From NCBI RefSeq assembly GCF_002831685.1, contig NZ_CP025119.1, positions 97,001 through 161,000 on the forward strand: a stretch of 64,000 bases of DNA, read 5' to 3'. The notes beneath the pieces are model-generated. The model worked only from the letters and a program-made list of their open reading frames with translations. It was not told where the DNA came from and made no database searches. The position numbers and the translations under genes are program-made. The stretch comes from Polaribacter sp. ALD11 (lineage in GTDB: Bacteria > Bacteroidota > Bacteroidia > Flavobacteriales > Flavobacteriaceae). Each line of letters starts with the position of its first letter. Positions within the stretch are counted from its first letter, which is position 1. Shown here piece after piece: positions 12,590 through 21,921 of the stretch.

Positions 12590-12615
12590 GTATATAAAAG
12601 TAATGTGTACTTATT
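12585..12615. other. Short inverted repeat overlapping the GH27 stop
   Basis: Arms AATAAGTA (12585-12592) and TACTTATT (12608-12615) flank a 15-base spacer, followed by A rather than T residues. It may be a hairpin protecting the mRNA 3' end; evidence is weak. Confidence 0.35.
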
Positions 12616-12627
12616 AAAAAGATGTCT

Positions 12628-12687
12628 GTTCGAGCATAGTCGAGACCTAAATTAAGTTCTCGACTGCGCTCAAACGTGCAGTTTTTT
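12628..12687 (+). terminator. Imperfect palindromic element with T run (flavobacterial intergenic repeat type)
   Basis: GTTCGAGCATAGTCGAGA (12628-12645) and TCTCGACTGCGCTCAAAC (12658-12675) are complementary at 15 of 18 positions. A T run follows at 12682-12687. Sequences of the TTCGAC-TGCGCTCA kind recur as dispersed intergenic palindromes in many Flavobacteriaceae. Here it could terminate the GH2-GH27 transcript and separate it from the next GH2. The dispersed-repeat status needs a genome-wide count. Confidence 0.6.
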
Positions 12688-12766
12688 GTAAAATGAAGAT
12701 TATTTAGTCTCAATGATTTGTAAATCATGTTTTTATGTGTTAAGAAGTGAAAAGTTAAAACGTCCA

Positions 12767-15196
12767 ATGAAAAACCTATTATCAGCTTTATTTAGTCTTT
12801 TCTTAATCATATCAGCAGTTGCACAAAGCAATGTAAGAGAAATACTTACTTTAGAAAAAAATTGGAAATTCACCAAAGGTGCTGTCAAAAACGCACACAA
12901 TATTTCTTTTGATGATTCAAAATGGGAAACAGTTGTTGTTCCGCACGATTGGGCAATTAAAGGTCCTTTTGATAAAGAAATAGACAAACAAATGGTTGCC
13001 ATTGTTCAAAACGGAGAAAAAGTACCAACCGAGAAAACAGGTAGAACTGGTGCATTGCCTTATATAGGAATTGGTTGGTATAGAAATGAGTTTTCGTTGC
13101 CTGACTTCAATAAAGACAAAAAAGTAATTATTTTGTTTGAAGGCGCTATGAGTGAACCAGAAATTTTTATGAATGGTAAAAAAATAGGTAGTTGGAATTA
13201 TGGATACAGTTATTTCTATTTTGATATTACAGAACATATTCTAGCAAATAAAAAAAACACTTTAGCAGTTAAGTTAACAAATAAAAGCTTGTCTTCACGT
13301 TGGTATCCAGGAGCAGGTTTGTACAGAAATGTACGAATTATTACCAAGAATAAAGAAAGTATTAAACAATGGGGAACTTTTATAACAACGCCAATAGTAG
13401 CCAAAGAATTAGCGAAAGTAAATGTAAAAACGAAAGTTTCAGGAAAAGGATTGACCATTGTTACCAAAATTTTAGATGCAAAAGGAAGTTTAGTTGCTAA
13501 AAATAAAACTTCATCCATTTATGGTAATGAATTTGAGCAAAATATAGCCGTGAAAAATCCAAAGTTATGGAGTCCGGAAACACCTTATTTATATACTTCT
13601 ATTTCTCAAATATATAACGGAACTATTTTAAAAGATGAAATTTCAACACGTTTCGGAATTAGATCTATTAAATACGAAGCAGAAAAAGGCTTCAGTTTAA
13701 ACGGTGAGATCACTAAATTTAAAGGAGTTTGCTTGCATCACGATTTAGGTCCTATCGGAACCGCTGTAAACAAAGCTGCCATCCGCAGACAATTACGTAT
13801 TTTAAAAGATATGGGCGTAAATGCCATTCGAAGCGCACACAATATGCCTTCTTTAGAACAACTAGAATTAAGTGATGAAATGGGTTTCTTGTTTTTAGCC
13901 GAAAGTTTTGATGAATGGGCAAAACCCAAAGTAGAAAACGGGTATCATCGTTTTTTTGAAACGGATGCAGAAAAAGACATTGTCAATTTAGTACATGCAA
14001 CCAGGAACCACCCAAGTATTGTTATGTGGAGTTCAGGAAATGAAGTTCCAGATCAATGGGGAAGTGAGGGCGCAAAACGTGCGAAGAGATTGCAAGATAT
14101 TTTTCATAGAGAAGATCCAACCAGACCTGTAACGGTTGGTATGGATCAAGTAAAAGCAACAATGGCATCTGGTTTCGGAGCCTTATTAGATATTCCGGGT
14201 TTAAATTACAGAACCCATCTATACGAAGAAGCGTATGAATCTTTTCCGCAAGGTTTCATTTTAGGTTCAGAAACGGCTTCAACAGTAAGTTCTCGGGGGA
14301 TTTATAAATTCCCAGTCGTAGAAGCTAAAATGAAACAATATAAAGATTTTCAGTCGTCTTCTTACGATTTAGAAGCCTGTAGTTGGTCTAATATTCCCGA
14401 TGAAGATTTTGTTTTACAAGATGATAAACCATGGGTTATTGGTGAGTTTGTGTGGACCGGTTTCGATTATTTAGGCGAACCAACTCCGTATGACACCAAA
14501 TGGCCATCGCGAAGTTCGTATTTCGGAATTAACGATTTGGCAGGTTTGCCAAAAGATCGCTATTATTTATATCGCAGTCGCTGGAATACAAAAGAAGAAA
14601 CTTTACACATGCTTCCGCATTGGAATTGGGAAGGAAGAGAAGGAAAAATTACACCAGTTTTTGTCTACACGAGTTATGACAGTGCAGAACTTTTTGTAAA
14701 CGGAAAAAGTAAGGGGATCCAGAAAAAGAATAAAAGTACTCCAAAAAATCGCTACCGTTTAATGTGGATGGACGTAAAATATGAACCAGGAACGATAAAA
14801 GTGGTTACCTTTGATAATGAAGGAAAAGCGGCTGCAGAAAAAGAAATAAAAACGGCTGGTAAACCCTACAAACTAATTTTAGAATCAGATAGAAAAGTAT
14901 TAAAAGCAAACGGAAAAGATTTGGCTTTTGTTACGGTTTCGGTGGTAGATAAAAACGGAATTATTTGTCCTACAGCAACCAATCAATTAAAATTTAAAGT
15001 AAAAGGTGATGGAACTTACAGAGCAGCTAGTAATGGTGATGCGACTTCTTTAGAACTATTCCATTTACCAACCATGAAATTATTTAGCGGAAAATTGGTT
15101 GTTTTGGTACAATCTAATGAAAAAGCAGGAGAAATAAATTTATCGGTTTCAGGAAAAGGACTGAAATCATCAAAAATAAATATCCCCACAAAATAA
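12767..15196 (+). CDS. GH2 beta-galactosidase-like enzyme with DUF4982 domain, secreted
   Basis: I place the start at the ATG at 12767 (809 residues), because MKNLLSALFSLFLIISAVAQ is a clean signal peptide; the frame runs 54 bp further upstream without making sense. Domains are a GH2 jelly roll (about 25-205), an Ig-like domain (about 210-305), and a TIM barrel (about 310-590) with acid/base E426 in SSGNEVPD and nucleophile E560 in IGEFVWTGFDY. A DUF4982 module (about 625-690, LPHWNWEG) and a C-terminal Ig-like domain follow. Such enzymes are usually exo-beta-galactosidases acting on host or algal glycans. It is followed 8 bp later by a sulfatase, suggesting removal of Gal after or before desulfation. 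Confidence 0.9.
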   Translation: MKNLLSALFSLFLIISAVAQSNVREILTLEKNWKFTKGAVKNAHNISFDDSKWETVVVPHDWAIKGPFDKEIDKQMVAIVQNGEKVPTEKTGRTGALPYIGIGWYRNEFSLPDFNKDKKVIILFEGAMSEPEIFMNGKKIGSWNYGYSYFYFDITEHILANKKNTLAVKLTNKSLSSRWYPGAGLYRNVRIITKNKESIKQWGTFITTPIVAKELAKVNVKTKVSGKGLTIVTKILDAKGSLVAKNKTSSIYGNEFEQNIAVKNPKLWSPETPYLYTSISQIYNGTILKDEISTRFGIRSIKYEAEKGFSLNGEITKFKGVCLHHDLGPIGTAVNKAAIRRQLRILKDMGVNAIRSAHNMPSLEQLELSDEMGFLFLAESFDEWAKPKVENGYHRFFETDAEKDIVNLVHATRNHPSIVMWSSGNEVPDQWGSEGAKRAKRLQDIFHREDPTRPVTVGMDQVKATMASGFGALLDIPGLNYRTHLYEEAYESFPQGFILGSETASTVSSRGIYKFPVVEAKMKQYKDFQSSSYDLEACSWSNIPDEDFVLQDDKPWVIGEFVWTGFDYLGEPTPYDTKWPSRSSYFGINDLAGLPKDRYYLYRSRWNTKEETLHMLPHWNWEGREGKITPVFVYTSYDSAELFVNGKSKGIQKKNKSTPKNRYRLMWMDVKYEPGTIKVVTFDNEGKAAAEKEIKTAGKPYKLILESDRKVLKANGKDLAFVTVSVVDKNGIICPTATNQLKFKVKGDGTYRAASNGDATSLELFHLPTMKLFSGKLVVLVQSNEKAGEINLSVSGKGLKSSKINIPTK

Positions 15197-15204
15197 ATAT
15201 AAAA

Positions 15205-16767
15205 ATGAAAACATTTAACATTCTAACAACATTTGTAGTATTAATTTCTTTACTAGGTTGTTTAGCTAAAAAGCAATCCGAAGAAAAACAAAAAAACACC
15301 AAACCAAATATTATTTATATTTTGGCAGATGATTTGGGGTATGGAGATTTAGGGGCTTACGGACAAACAAAAATAGAAACACCTAATATTGATGCATTAG
15401 CAAAAGAAGGTATTTTGTTTAGCCAGCATTATACAGCTGCGCCAGTTTGTGCACCAGCAAGAGCTTCTTTACTTACAGGGAAACATGGTGGTCATGCAAG
15501 TATTAGAGGGAATGATGAGTGGGAGGAAAGAGGAGATGTTTGGAATTATACCGCTATGCTAAAAGATTCTACCTTAGAAGGGCAAAGGCCTATGCCTAAA
15601 AATACAACAACCATTGCTCAATTATTAAAATCAGCAAACTATAAAACAGGTATTGTTGGTAAATGGGGTTTAGGAGCACCACAAACACCATCTATCCCTA
15701 CAGAAATGGGGTTCGATTATTTCTTCGGATATAATTGCCAAAGACAAGCACATACATATACTCCAGTACATTTATATGAAAATGACCATCGTTTTTATTT
15801 AAAGAACGACACGATTGCTCCACACGCAGGTACTGGAAATGATGGAGATCCTTTAGATGCTGCAACGTATGAGAAATTTAATCAACCAGATTATAGTCCG
15901 TCTTTAATTTTTGATAAGATGATGGGATTCATTGAAAAAAATAAAAAAGAACCTTTCTTTATGTATTGGGCAAGTCCAATTCCGCACATACCATTACAAG
16001 CGCCAAAAAATTGGGTAGATTATTATGTGAAAAAATTTGGAGATGAAAAACCGTATTATCACAAAAATAAAGGAAGCTATTTTCCGGCTAGAAATCCGCG
16101 TGCAACCTATGCAGCAATGGTTTCTTATTTAGATAAAAATGTAGGGAAATTGGTTACTTATTTAAAGAAAGAAGGTTTGTATGAGAATACTTTAATCATT
16201 TTTACATCAGACAATGGACCAGCGAGTCCTGGAGATGGAGGTGCAGATTCTAAGTGGTTTAACAGTGCTGGAATCTTCAAAAATAACTATGGAAGGGTAA
16301 AAGGTTTTACCTATGAAGGCGGAATTAGAGTACCGATGATTGCTACTTGGCCAGCTAAAATTAAAGCAGGTTCTAAAAGCAATCACATTTCAGCATTTTA
16401 TGATGTTTTACCAACGTTTAATGAGATTGCAAATGTAAAAACAACCCATAAAAGTGATGGAATTAGTTTTTACAATGCACTTACAAATGAAAACAAACAA
16501 GAAGCACACGAGTATTTGTATTGGGAGTTTGCTGGATATAATGGGCAGGTTGCAGTAAGAATGGGCAAATGGAAAATGATTTGGAAAAATATTAAAAAAG
16601 GAAACAAAGAAGTAGAGTTGTATAATTTAGATACGGATATTCAAGAACAAAATAATATAATGGAGCAACATCCCGAATTGCTTGAAAAATTCTTTGAAAT
16701 CATTAAAAAAGAACATACTACACCAGAAAACAGTTCTTTTCTAATTGATGTTTTAGAAACAATATAA
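15205..16767 (+). CDS. S1-family sulfatase lipoprotein (arylsulfatase A-like)
   Basis: A 520-residue lipoprotein (lipobox SLLGC, C19). The alkaline-phosphatase-fold sulfatase domain starts at about residue 32 with the metal-binding ADDLGYGD. The maturation motif C-A-P-A-R begins at C82, the residue to be converted to formylglycine, and is followed by the helix SLLTGKHGGHASIRGN. The second metal site is FTSDNGP. The motif HASIRGN recalls the arylsulfatase subfamily that includes galactose-specific sulfatases (SulfAtlas S1_16 type), but I give this only as a suggestion. It sits in a run GH2, sulfatase, sulfatase with spacings of 8 and 17 bp, indicating one transcript. A formylglycine-generating enzyme must be encoded elsewhere. 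Confidence 0.93.
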   Translation: MKTFNILTTFVVLISLLGCLAKKQSEEKQKNTKPNIIYILADDLGYGDLGAYGQTKIETPNIDALAKEGILFSQHYTAAPVCAPARASLLTGKHGGHASIRGNDEWEERGDVWNYTAMLKDSTLEGQRPMPKNTTTIAQLLKSANYKTGIVGKWGLGAPQTPSIPTEMGFDYFFGYNCQRQAHTYTPVHLYENDHRFYLKNDTIAPHAGTGNDGDPLDAATYEKFNQPDYSPSLIFDKMMGFIEKNKKEPFFMYWASPIPHIPLQAPKNWVDYYVKKFGDEKPYYHKNKGSYFPARNPRATYAAMVSYLDKNVGKLVTYLKKEGLYENTLIIFTSDNGPASPGDGGADSKWFNSAGIFKNNYGRVKGFTYEGGIRVPMIATWPAKIKAGSKSNHISAFYDVLPTFNEIANVKTTHKSDGISFYNALTNENKQEAHEYLYWEFAGYNGQVAVRMGKWKMIWKNIKKGNKEVELYNLDTDIQEQNNIMEQHPELLEKFFEIIKKEHTTPENSSFLIDVLETI

Positions 16768-16784
16768 AGTGAAACTGAAACATT

Positions 16785-18380
16785 ATGAAATTATTTAAAC
16801 ATATTATTTTTTTTGCTTTAGCTCTTTTAGCTTTTGGATGTAAAACTGAAAATTCATCCAAAGAAAATATGCAAAAACCAAACATTATTTTCATTATGTC
16901 TGATGATCATGCATATCAAGCAATTAGTGCTTATGATGATGCATTGATACAAACACCCAACATAGACCGTATTGCAAAAGAAGGAATGTTGTTTACAAAC
17001 GCAAGTGTTACCAACTCTATTTGTGCACCTTCAAGAGCTGTAATATTAACAGGTAAGCACAGTCATATTAACGGAAAAATTGATAACTTAAGTAAGTTTG
17101 ATACGACGAATGTTACGTTTCCTCAATTGCTTCAAAAAGCAGGGTATCAAACTGCTATGTTTGGTAAGTTACACTTTGGTAATAATCCAAAAGGATTTGA
17201 TGAATTTAAAATTTTACCAGGTCAAGGGGCATATTACAATCCGAAATTTATAACACAAAAAGGAGATACTATTATTAATGGTTATGTGACAGATATTACT
17301 ACCGATCTTACTTTAGATTGGATGAAAAACAGAAGAGACCCTAAAAAACCTTTTATGTTAATGTATTTGCACAAAGCACCACACAGAGCTTGGTTGCCGA
17401 GTAAAAAGTATTTTACGGAGTACACTAAAAAGACATTTCCTTTACCAGCAACGCTGTTTGATGATTATAAGACAAGAGGAACTGCGTCTAAAACTGCGCA
17501 AATGGGCATTTTTAAACACATGTCTTTAACCAATGATAACAAATTGACACCACAAACTATTAAGGAATTAGGGATCAAAGAGTGGAGTAGGTTAGGAGAA
17601 AGTTTGTATAGTATGAATGCAGAACAACGTTCAAATTGGGATGCCGTTTATGGACCTATCAATGAAGATTTTAAAAAGCGATATCCAACCATGAATGATT
17701 CTTTATTAACTGTTTGGAAATACCAAAGGTATATGCAAGATTATTTAGGAACAATTGCTTCTGTAGATGATAATGTAGGACGTGTATTAGATTATTTAGA
17801 TAAAGAAAAGCTTGCCGACAATACGTTGGTGGTGTATACTTCAGATCAAGGTTTTTATTTAGGAGAACACGGTTGGTTTGACAAACGTTTTATGTACAAC
17901 GAATCTTTTAAAACTCCACTCTTAATTAAATGGCCAAATAAAATAAAACCAGGAATTACAGAAGATGAAATGGTGCAGAATTTAGATTTTGCTCAAACTT
18001 TTCTTGAAATTGCTGGTGTTGATGCTCCAAAAGAGATGCAAGGAGAAAGTTTGGTGCCTTTATTAACGGGTAAAAAAGAAGCTTGGGACAGAGAAGCTGT
18101 CTATTATCATTATTACGAATATCCTGCAGAGCATGCAGTGAAAAGACATTATGGTATTGCAACCAAAGAATTTAAATTGATTCACTTTTACCACGATGTG
18201 AATGAATGGGAATTGTATGATGGTAAAAAGGATCCGCAAGAAATAAACAATGTTTACAACGATCCAAATTATGCAGATGTCGTGAAAAAAATGACACAAA
18301 AACTGAAAGAGATAAGAGAAAAATATAAAGATTCAGAAACATTAGATAACCACTATATTGAGCTTTATAATAAAAAATAA
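16785..18380 (+). CDS. S1-family sulfatase lipoprotein (N-acetylglucosamine-6-sulfatase-like)
   Basis: A 531-residue lipoprotein (lipobox LLAFGC, C19). The metal-binding MSDDHAYQ lies near residue 37, and the maturation motif C-A-P-S-R begins at C80 in NSICAPSRAVILTGKHSHING. YTSDQGFYLGEHGWFDKRFMYNESF, a long catalytic stretch, is at about 348-372. The latter pattern and the overall length resemble the S1_11 group, in which GlcNAc-6-O-sulfatases acting on mucin or heparan are known. That assignment is inferred from motif memory, not from an alignment. It is the last gene of the plus-strand cluster and converges on the GH123-like gene. Confidence 0.92.
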   Translation: MKLFKHIIFFALALLAFGCKTENSSKENMQKPNIIFIMSDDHAYQAISAYDDALIQTPNIDRIAKEGMLFTNASVTNSICAPSRAVILTGKHSHINGKIDNLSKFDTTNVTFPQLLQKAGYQTAMFGKLHFGNNPKGFDEFKILPGQGAYYNPKFITQKGDTIINGYVTDITTDLTLDWMKNRRDPKKPFMLMYLHKAPHRAWLPSKKYFTEYTKKTFPLPATLFDDYKTRGTASKTAQMGIFKHMSLTNDNKLTPQTIKELGIKEWSRLGESLYSMNAEQRSNWDAVYGPINEDFKKRYPTMNDSLLTVWKYQRYMQDYLGTIASVDDNVGRVLDYLDKEKLADNTLVVYTSDQGFYLGEHGWFDKRFMYNESFKTPLLIKWPNKIKPGITEDEMVQNLDFAQTFLEIAGVDAPKEMQGESLVPLLTGKKEAWDREAVYYHYYEYPAEHAVKRHYGIATKEFKLIHFYHDVNEWELYDGKKDPQEINNVYNDPNYADVVKKMTQKLKEIREKYKDSETLDNHYIELYNKK

Positions 18381-18591
18381 GGTGTCTGTTTTTTTTTTGT
18401 TAAAGACCTATTATTGTAGTTTGTTATATAACGTGTGTTTTTGTTAAGAAACATAGCTCTTTTAAACACGACGGATTATGCCTCTTAGAAGGCAATGAGA
18501 TTCGTTTCTAAAAGGAACAGGGTTATTAGTTTGCGAATTTGAATTTTAAGTTAGTAAATTAAGTGTTTTCTTTTTTTTGATAGTTTCATTT
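18381..18591. other. Short convergent intergenic gap
   Basis: 211 bp between the converging sulfatase and GH123-like genes. A small dyad GCCT-CTTAGA-AGGC near 18481 is the only structure noticed, and no good terminator was found for either strand. Confidence 0.35.
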
Positions 18592-20349
18592 TTATTTGGC
18601 TAAAATATTTAAGGTGTTTTTGGCATCTTGAAGCATGCTCTCTAAGTTCTCTGGTTTTTTAGTGATATTAAATTGGTTTACAACTTTATTTAAATGGTCT
18701 AATTCATTCAACCTATTTTCTTTGACCAATTCTTCCCTTAGAATTCTAATTTTTTCAGCATCCTGAATCCCTTCTCGAAGCGTTTCAAAACGAATAGAGC
18801 TTCTGTTTTTTGGATATACAATATACGTGTCGCCAGCAGGCCAAGCGCGAAAGCGCGAATCTTGTAAAGGATGTTCTGTCCAACTATTGTATGACCAACG
18901 TAAAAAACCGTCAAAATCTGCCGCCATAGTGTACCAACCTATAAAAACACCTTCTGCTGGAGGAGAAAAGGTAAACGTGTTTGGAAATTTATCAGAACAA
19001 CACACATAATGTGTACTTATATGGCCTACGCTTCTTCTTAGTACTAAGTCTTCGTGATCTACAGGATGTCCAAAAGCAACAGACATATCTTTTAATTCAT
19101 CTGGATATAATTTATAACTTTTATGGTTATCTGCAAAAGAAACTCCAAATTCTGGCGCATGCTCATTCAATAGTTCAAGCATTGCTTTCATTTCTTTAGG
19201 ACCGCGTTCATCCATTGCAATTCTTGTGATTTTATTCCATCCTTTTTGCTCTAAATGTATTTTAAATTCTTTTAAAAAAGGAACCCATAAATCTTCGTAA
19301 GCTTTGGTTCCTGGTGCTGCAGCTATTTTAATTTCCTTGTTTTCTGTTTCATCAAAATAATAAAACTCATTTCCCCAAGGAACCATAGAATAACAACTAA
19401 TTTGATTTTTGATTCCTAAATCCATCATTAAATGCACCCAATTGTCAAAAATAGTAAAATCATAGGTCCAAGTACCGTCGGTTTTCTTTTTCCAATCAAT
19501 CATTGCCTCAAACGGATCAAAAGTTTGCCCATTCCAAGGGCGTTTATTTAGAGATACAGTAATTACTTTTTGTCCGGCATCCGCAAGTCTTTTCATCACG
19601 GGTTTTAATAACTCAATATGTTCCGAAGACCAAGGTTTTACGTTGTGAATACGTGCAACAGCATACGGATTTTGCCATAAATCTAAATGAAATTTCCATT
19701 CGGTTGCTGGTGGCAACACTTTATCAATTACATGTAAAGTGAATTCAAATTTTTGAGTTTCTTGTTCGTTTACTACTATTTCAAAAGTACTTTTGTAGAT
19801 TCCCGCTACGGCGTCAGATGGGGTGTTTATAGTAACCCAAATTGGTCTTGTTTCTTTTGCTTTAACAGCATAAGAACTCACAGGTTCTAAAACATCTGCG
19901 GCTAAAGAAGCCGCGAAATCTTCGGGTTTTCTATAACCACAACCTTTGGCAAATTCATCTGTAATTAGATATTTAACAAAACTGATTTCAGCAATATTAG
20001 AAGATAAAACGTCCCCAGTATCAGATTTAAAATCAGAAATATTCGTTTTTACTTCTGTTATAGAATCCGTGCTCCAAAGTACTAATTGTGCAGATGTTCG
20101 TTCACCTTTCCAAACATTTCCAGTCCAAGTATTTTGTGTTTTAATAGTTGGAATTTCACTTTTAACAAAGCGAATGTTGGTAGAAGTAATAGCTGCTTGC
20201 AATCCTTTAGGAACGGCAGCCCAATTTTCATCTAAATTTGGTGACGGATCTTTTGGTTCTTGATAGGTTTGTTCAATTTTAAAATCTTGTTTTTGACAAC
20301 CAAAAGCAATAAGGCTAATACTTAAAAATAGTAAAATTCGATAATTCAT
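18592..20349 (-). CDS. GH123-like beta-N-acetylgalactosaminidase lipoprotein (DUF4091)
   Basis: A 585-residue lipoprotein (lipobox LIAFGC, C18). Two N-terminal beta-sandwich regions (about 45-215) precede a TIM barrel with the DUF4091 domain. The adjacent acidic pair D380-E381 in RIAMDERGPKEM matches the Asp-Glu pair used for substrate-assisted catalysis in GH123, whose characterised members are bacterial beta-N-acetylgalactosaminidases acting on GalNAc-beta-Gal of glycosphingolipids or on GalNAc-containing disaccharides. It is the last gene of a five-gene minus-strand operon, 3 bp after a sulfatase, consistent with sulfated or sialylated GalNAc targets. A generic DUF4091 hydrolase without this activity is the alternative. 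Confidence 0.8.
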   Translation of the reverse strand: MNYRILLFLSISLIAFGCQKQDFKIEQTYQEPKDPSPNLDENWAAVPKGLQAAITSTNIRFVKSEIPTIKTQNTWTGNVWKGERTSAQLVLWSTDSITEVKTNISDFKSDTGDVLSSNIAEISFVKYLITDEFAKGCGYRKPEDFAASLAADVLEPVSSYAVKAKETRPIWVTINTPSDAVAGIYKSTFEIVVNEQETQKFEFTLHVIDKVLPPATEWKFHLDLWQNPYAVARIHNVKPWSSEHIELLKPVMKRLADAGQKVITVSLNKRPWNGQTFDPFEAMIDWKKKTDGTWTYDFTIFDNWVHLMMDLGIKNQISCYSMVPWGNEFYYFDETENKEIKIAAAPGTKAYEDLWVPFLKEFKIHLEQKGWNKITRIAMDERGPKEMKAMLELLNEHAPEFGVSFADNHKSYKLYPDELKDMSVAFGHPVDHEDLVLRRSVGHISTHYVCCSDKFPNTFTFSPPAEGVFIGWYTMAADFDGFLRWSYNSWTEHPLQDSRFRAWPAGDTYIVYPKNRSSIRFETLREGIQDAEKIRILREELVKENRLNELDHLNKVVNQFNITKKPENLESMLQDAKNTLNILAK

Positions 20350-20352
20350 AAT

Positions 20353-21921
20353 TTATTTTATATAAGGTTTTAATACGAACTTATTGTCTGGTAAAGGCAC
20401 TAGCTCATTCGTATTTGTGTTCGTTGGCATTTGAGCATCTACACTTCTTAAGTAAGTACTTAACTCGCTTGCTAAAGCTTGTAGTTTTTTTCCTTCTTTA
20501 AATGCTAAATTGGTTGTTTCACCAATATCTGCAGTAATATTAAATAACTCGAAACTGATGTCTAGATGATAATAAATTAACTTCCAATCTCCTTTTCTTA
20601 TGGTGCTTGTTGCTCCAATTCCAGGGCCTGTTGGTCCCCAGTTATTAGGATAATGCCATATTAAGGCGCTATTTGTGTTGTCTTGTTTTTCTCCTTTTAG
20701 AATAGGAGTAAAACTTTTACCATCTACTATTTGTACGGTTTTGTAACCATCTATTTTTGCAAGTTCAAGAATGGTAGGAAAAAAATCTTCAATAATAACA
20801 AAATCGTTACTTATTGAATTTTCTTTGGTAATTCCTGGCCATTTTACTAACATTGGTTCGCGAATACCACCTTCGTGTACAGAACCTTTTCCGCTAGATA
20901 ACGGTTTGTTGTGCGTATGTTTTTTTCCACCACGCGCTACTGCACTTAAACCTCCATTGTCTGACATGAACAGAATAATTGTATTTTCTACGATGCCTTT
21001 CTCTTCTAAATGATTCATTAAATCACCCAAACTTTTATCCATTCCTTCAAGTAACGAAGCATATTTTGCTTCTGTAGGGTGCAATCCTTGGTCAATATAT
21101 TTTTGTTCAAACCTAGGATCTCCTTGAATAGGAGTGTGCACTGCGTAATGAGACATGTATAAATAAAAAGGTTTATCAACTGCAATAGAATTGTCTATTG
21201 CAGTGATTGCTTCTTTGGTAAGTGTTTCCGTAAGAAAAATATCTTTTCCGTGGTATTTTTCTAAACCAGGAACATCCCAAATAGTAGTTTGACTGTTTAG
21301 ACTTCTAAAATCATCCGTTCCGTAATAACTTCCGGGTTGTCCTGCAGCATGACCACCAATATTTACATTAAAACCAAGCGTTTTCGGGTCTGCACTAGGT
21401 GTACCAATTGCACCAAAATGCGCTTTACCAACATGAATGGTTTCATAGCCATTGTTTTTTAATAATTGCGGTAATGGCGTTATATGAACAGAACGTGGTA
21501 CTGTATCTGTAGGTTGCGCTCCATTTAAATTCCATAATGGTATTTTTAATCCTTTAGGAGGCGTTACCATAGAAATATCTCTTTTAAAAGTCCAGTTGGT
21601 CACTTTATGTCTCGCAGCGTTCATTCCAGAAATTAAACTCACACGCGTTGGTGTACAAACCGGTGTTGCGTATGCTTGCGTAAATTTCATACCCTGACTA
21701 GCAAGACGTTCCATATTTGGTGTATGATAGCGACTGTTATAAGCTGTTTTTTCTTTCCAAAACGGAACAGAAGTATCTTGCCATCCCATATCATCTACCA
21801 TAAATAAAATGATATTTGGTTTCTCTTCATTTATTTCAGTGTCTTTATTTACAGTTTTACAGCCTAGAAAAACAGCAAGAAATAGTAGAAAATAGGTGTT
21901 TTTTCTTAGTGAATTAATCAT
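20353..21921 (-). CDS. S1-family sulfatase lipoprotein
   Basis: I use the ATG at 21921 (522 residues); the open frame extends two codons to a TTG, but the ATG overlaps the upstream stop in an 8-base ATGATTAA junction, a usual coupled arrangement. Lipobox VFLGC (C21). Metal-binding MVDDMGWQD begins at about residue 41. The maturation motif C-T-P-T-R begins at C89 and is followed by VSLISGMNAARH. Further metal ligands lie in LFMSDNGG. It belongs to the operon M28-GH20-GH20-sulfatase-GH123, so it probably desulfates an amino sugar or galactose within the same glycan. It needs formylglycine maturation by an enzyme not seen here. Subfamily not assigned. Confidence 0.92.
   Translation of the reverse strand: MINSLRKNTYFLLFLAVFLGCKTVNKDTEINEEKPNIILFMVDDMGWQDTSVPFWKEKTAYNSRYHTPNMERLASQGMKFTQAYATPVCTPTRVSLISGMNAARHKVTNWTFKRDISMVTPPKGLKIPLWNLNGAQPTDTVPRSVHITPLPQLLKNNGYETIHVGKAHFGAIGTPSADPKTLGFNVNIGGHAAGQPGSYYGTDDFRSLNSQTTIWDVPGLEKYHGKDIFLTETLTKEAITAIDNSIAVDKPFYLYMSHYAVHTPIQGDPRFEQKYIDQGLHPTEAKYASLLEGMDKSLGDLMNHLEEKGIVENTIILFMSDNGGLSAVARGGKKHTHNKPLSSGKGSVHEGGIREPMLVKWPGITKENSISNDFVIIEDFFPTILELAKIDGYKTVQIVDGKSFTPILKGEKQDNTNSALIWHYPNNWGPTGPGIGATSTIRKGDWKLIYYHLDISFELFNITADIGETTNLAFKEGKKLQALASELSTYLRSVDAQMPTNTNTNELVPLPDNKFVLKPYIK

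Noticed and set aside
12713..12766. The 18-codon N-terminal extension of the second GH2
   Set aside because: The ATG at 12767 gives a proper signal peptide; the extension would place charged residues before it.
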